DNA from: Halobaculum sp. MBLA0147 | GTDB taxonomy: Archaea > Halobacteriota > Halobacteria > Halobacteriales > Haloferacaceae | Assembly (NCBI RefSeq): GCF_041361345.1 | Contig: NZ_JBGKAD010000001.1 | Span: 1,302,001 to 1,366,000 of the forward strand | DNA length: 64,000 nt | Reading direction: 5' to 3' | Shown: one piece after another, positions 61,592 through 64,000 of the stretch | Layout of the letters: every line of letters begins with the position of its first letter | Position numbering within the stretch: position 1 is the stretch's first letter | Position numbers and translations under genes: made by a program | Notes under the pieces: generated by a model | Seen by the model: the letters and a program-made list of their open reading frames with translations, nothing else | Told to the model about the DNA's origin: nothing | Databases searched by the model: none

Positions 61592-62767
61592 GTGACACGA
61601 CAGTTCACTGCAGTCGACGAGGCACTCGCCGCGGCGGACGCGGACGGCTACCTCGTGAACGCGGGCGGCGACGACGCGACACAGCGGTACCTCTCCGGGT
61701 TCGACGCGCCGGACCCGTTCTTCACCGTCTACACCCCCGACGGCCTCCACCTGCTCGTCAGCGGGTTGGAGTACGGCCGCGCGAAGACCGCCGCCGACGC
61801 GGACCACGTCGCCCGGTACGCGGACTACGACCGCCAGCAGTTGATCGAGCAGCACGGTGAACGGACCGGCACGGCGAAGCTCGTCGCGGCGTTCCTCGCG
61901 GACGCCGGCGTCGAGTCGGTGCTGGCTCCCGACCGGTTCCCGCTGGGCATCGCCGACGCTCTGCGCGACGTGGGTGTCGACGTGACGGTCGACGACGACG
62001 ACGCCGTCGGCGACCTCCGCGCGGTGAAGACGGACGAGGAGGTCGAGTGGATCCGCGAGGCACAGGCGGCCAACGAGACCGCGATGGCCGCCGCCGAGGA
62101 GCTCCTCCGGGCGGCGACCGTCGAGGACGGGACGCTGTACCACGACGGCGAGCCGCTGACGAGCGAGCGCGTCCGCCGGGAGATCGAGGTGACGCTGTTG
62201 CGCCACGGCTGTGCGCTCGACGAGACGATCGTCGCCTGTGGGGCGGACGCCGCCGACCCACACGAGCGGGGGAGCGGTCCGCTGACGGCCGACGACACGA
62301 TCGTCGTCGACATCTTCCCGCGAGACAAGGAGACGCGGTACCACGGGGACATGACGCGGACGTTCGTGGTCGGCGAACCCAGCGACGAGGTGCGGCGACG
62401 GTACGAGTTGACCCACGAGGCGATGGAGGCGGCACTGGACGCCGTCGCGGCCGGGGTCACCGGGAGCGAGGTCCACGGCGCCGCGTGTGACGTGTACGAG
62501 GACGCGGGGTACACGACGTTCCGGACGGACCCGAGCACGGAGACGGGGTTCATCCACTCCACCGGTCACGGGCTCGGCCTGGAGGTCCACGAGGCCCCGA
62601 GCGTGAGTCCGCGCGGCGAGGAGTTGGAGGCGGGCAACGTGATCACCATCGAGCCGGGGCTGTACGATCCCGCCGTCGGCGGCGTGCGGATCGAGGACAC
62701 CGTCGTGGTCACCGAGGACGGCTACCGGAACCTCACCGACTACCCGATCGAACTCGTCGTCGACTGA
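61592..62767 (+). CDS. pepQ: M24 family Xaa-Pro peptidase
   Basis: 391 residues. N-terminal creatinase-like domain (about 1-140) and pita-bread metallopeptidase domain. Metal ligands are visible in VVDIFPRD, HGDMTRTF, HGLGLEVHE, EPGLYDP and RIEDTVVV. It should release amino acids before proline from di- or oligopeptides. An 18-residue insert (DGTLYHDGEPLTSERVRREI) lies within the second domain. GTG at 61592 is set by the TATA and GAGGAG upstream. A 19-bp sequence spanning the stop recurs 83 bases later. Confidence 0.9.
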   Translation: MTRQFTAVDEALAAADADGYLVNAGGDDATQRYLSGFDAPDPFFTVYTPDGLHLLVSGLEYGRAKTAADADHVARYADYDRQQLIEQHGERTGTAKLVAAFLADAGVESVLAPDRFPLGIADALRDVGVDVTVDDDDAVGDLRAVKTDEEVEWIREAQAANETAMAAAEELLRAATVEDGTLYHDGEPLTSERVRREIEVTLLRHGCALDETIVACGADAADPHERGSGPLTADDTIVVDIFPRDKETRYHGDMTRTFVVGEPSDEVRRRYELTHEAMEAALDAVAAGVTGSEVHGAACDVYEDAGYTTFRTDPSTETGFIHSTGHGLGLEVHEAPSVSPRGEELEAGNVITIEPGLYDPAVGGVRIEDTVVVTEDGYRNLTDYPIELVVD

Positions 62768-62862
62768 CGGAGCGGCGACCCCCCGTCGGCCGCTCCGCCG
62801 CCGACTGACGTACCGGCAACCTCTGCGCCGGTCGATCCACTCGCGACTGACGGAGCGGCGAC
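62761..62862. repeat. 19-bp direct repeat spanning the pepQ stop codon
   Basis: CGACTGACGGAGCGGCGAC occurs at 62761-62779, including the pepQ TGA, and again identically at 62844-62862. Both copies are followed within 15 bases by CGTCGGCCG. This is the spaced version of the stop-codon duplications seen elsewhere. Confidence 0.85.
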
Positions 62863-62898
62863 GTCTCTCGTCGGCCGATCGGCCGCTCTCTCGACGAC

Positions 62899-64000
62899 TC
62901 ACTCCGCACCGAACTCGTCGAGCGTCTGGTGGACGCTCTCGCGGATCTCGGAGACCGGCGCCGAGTCGGCCTCCAAGCCGAGTTCCTCGACCGCGGCGGC
63001 GCCGACGCGGTCCGTCGCGTCGGCGTGCGTGTACACCCCGAGTCGCCACCGGCGGCGCTGTGCCACTCGCAGCGCGGAGACGAGTGGCGACTCGTCCTCC
63101 AGGCGTCGCACCTCGTCGTTGACCACGACCTCCGAGGAGGACTCCCGCATCGTGGGTTCGGCCTCCACGTCGACGATCACCTCGCTGGCGTCGAGCCCGG
63201 CGCGGTCCGCGACGGCGCGCTCTGCGGCCCGCTCCTGGTCGTGATCGAACTCGCGGACGCGCGCCGGCACGTCGTCGTACTCCGCCCACACTGCCCGCTT
63301 GTAGAGGTCCCGCTCGTCGTACCGGCGCGCGAACTCGCTGGTCGCCTCCGTCGCCCGCAGCGCGGCCAGCAGGTCGTAGTCGTCCCATCGCCGCACCTCG
63401 TGGGCGGTGTGGTCCGTCTCGTCCAACAGCCGTTCCGTCGCGCGCCGCAACATCGCCTTGCTGATCCGGGCAGTGTGTTGGGTGTAGACGGTCGGGTTCA
63501 TCAGCGCCCGCGCCAACAGCAGCGACTCGGCGGTCTGGACGTTCCCCTCCGCGAGCACCAACTCCCCGTCCGCGAAGGTCAACTCCCGGATCAGTCGCTC
63601 GTGGTCGATCGTGCCGTACGGCACGCCAGTGTGGTGGGCGTCGCGCACGAGGTAGTCCATCCGGTCGACGTCCAACTCCCCGGAGACCAACTGGCCGTAC
63701 CGCCCCTCGCCGGCGATCAACCCGGCGACGCGGTCCGGTTCCAAGTCGTGGTCGCGCAACACCTCGCCGACGGTGGCGTCCGTGAGCAACTCGCCCACGT
63801 CGTCGTGGTAGAGGCCGGTCCGGCGGTGGAGGAGCGCCTCGACGTTGTGACTGAACGGGGCGTGACCCACGTCGTGCAGCAGCGCGGCCGCCCGGACGCG
63901 CTCGGCCTCCGTGCCGGCGACGCCCAGCGAGTCGAGCGCGCGGTCCGCGAGGTGGTAGACACCCAGCGAGTGTTCGAACCGCGTGTGGTTCGCGGAGGGG
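62899..64000 (-). CDS. HD-domain phosphohydrolase (dNTPase-like), truncated by the window edge
   Basis: About 367 residues are visible; the 5' end lies beyond base 64000. The frame is open to the edge. The HD motifs appear as HTRFEHSLGVYHLADRAL, LLHDVGHAPFSHNVE (His-Asp) and, further on, DVDRMDYLVRDAHHTGVPYG, matching SAMHD1/dGTPase-like archaeal proteins. The C-terminal 130 residues are more variable and acidic. Family members hydrolyse dNTPs or related phosphates; the substrate here is open. Confidence 0.9.
   Translation of the reverse strand, partial: PSANHTRFEHSLGVYHLADRALDSLGVAGTEAERVRAAALLHDVGHAPFSHNVEALLHRRTGLYHDDVGELLTDATVGEVLRDHDLEPDRVAGLIAGEGRYGQLVSGELDVDRMDYLVRDAHHTGVPYGTIDHERLIRELTFADGELVLAEGNVQTAESLLLARALMNPTVYTQHTARISKAMLRRATERLLDETDHTAHEVRRWDDYDLLAALRATEATSEFARRYDERDLYKRAVWAEYDDVPARVREFDHDQERAAERAVADRAGLDASEVIVDVEAEPTMRESSSEVVVNDEVRRLEDESPLVSALRVAQRRRWRLGVYTHADATDRVGAAAVEELGLEADSAPVSEIRESVHQTLDEFGAE

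Overview
The window reads as chromosome of an extremely halophilic archaeon (class Halobacteria). Four things point there: very high GC; strongly acidic proteins rich in Asp, Glu, Thr and Val; archaeal-only families (PAN proteasome-activating nucleotidase, archaeal GMP synthase subunit A, FEN1, pyruvoyl-dependent arginine decarboxylase, geranylgeranyl reductase, DUF2070, a presenilin-like A22 protease); and many leaderless promoters, with a TATA-like box about 27 bases before an ATG or GTG start. I recognise no rRNA, CRISPR array, intact insertion sequence, prophage or replication origin. Most of the window is ordinary housekeeping chromosome.

Layout. 1-4.5 kb: end of Trm1, a DUF2070 membrane protein, a cation-diffusion transporter and a Tat lipoprotein. 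4.6-10.2 kb: a minus-strand BMP-type ABC uptake operon (lipoprotein, double ATPase, two permeases). 10.5-19.7 kb: phosphoglucosamine mutase, a presenilin-like protease preceded by a coupled micro-ORF, a zinc-ribbon regulator, a thioredoxin-like protein, a glycerophosphodiesterase, an isoaspartyl methyltransferase and a long-chain acyl-CoA ligase, with a 22/27-bp repeat array and paired hairpins near 17.3-17.6 kb. 19.9-23.1 kb: an AEC transporter coupled to a phosphoribosyltransferase, then a lower-GC GT-C-type glycosyltransferase next to a transposon-end-like hairpin. 23.6-27.8 kb: lysine operon dapA-dapB-dapD-lysA, each gene overlapping the next by GTGA. 28-34.7 kb: a small membrane protein, an OFA-type MFS transporter, tRNA-Ser(TGA), an unrecognised ORF, an HsdR-N-like orphan, a 49-residue micro-protein, a TauE/SafE permease, a winged-helix regulator and guaA subunit A. 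34.8-45.4 kb: a soluble chemoreceptor divergent from oligoendopeptidase F, PAN, arginine decarboxylase, DUF5811, a membrane-linked ArsR-type regulator, a phosphoesterase, a second lipoprotein of the 3.8-kb family and a geranylgeranyl reductase. 45.4-50.4 kb: an AbrB protein, the pccB-pccX carboxylase pair, a structured intergenic region with a strong TATA box, a UDG-family protein and a metallo-beta-lactamase-fold hydrolase. 50.4-58.1 kb: a roughly 2,500-residue cell-surface protein whose signal peptide lies in another frame. 58.3-64 kb: FEN1, AroA, a VapBC-like pair, a Xaa-Pro peptidase and an HD-domain hydrolase running off the edge.

The clearest unexplained pattern is short tandem or near-tandem duplication (about 19-44 bp units) at, across or just after stop codons: trm1, lysA, pepF, PAN, pdaD, the UDG-like gene, fen1 and pepQ. 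In several cases the stop codon itself lies inside the repeated unit. Second in interest are two micro-ORFs translationally coupled by GTGA to the genes they precede, a promoter-operator-hairpin unit with no gene at 42.4-42.5 kb, a candidate structured RNA at 48.06-48.4 kb, and the one-base frame break in the giant surface protein. All family names come from reading translations and recalling family motifs; no database was searched.
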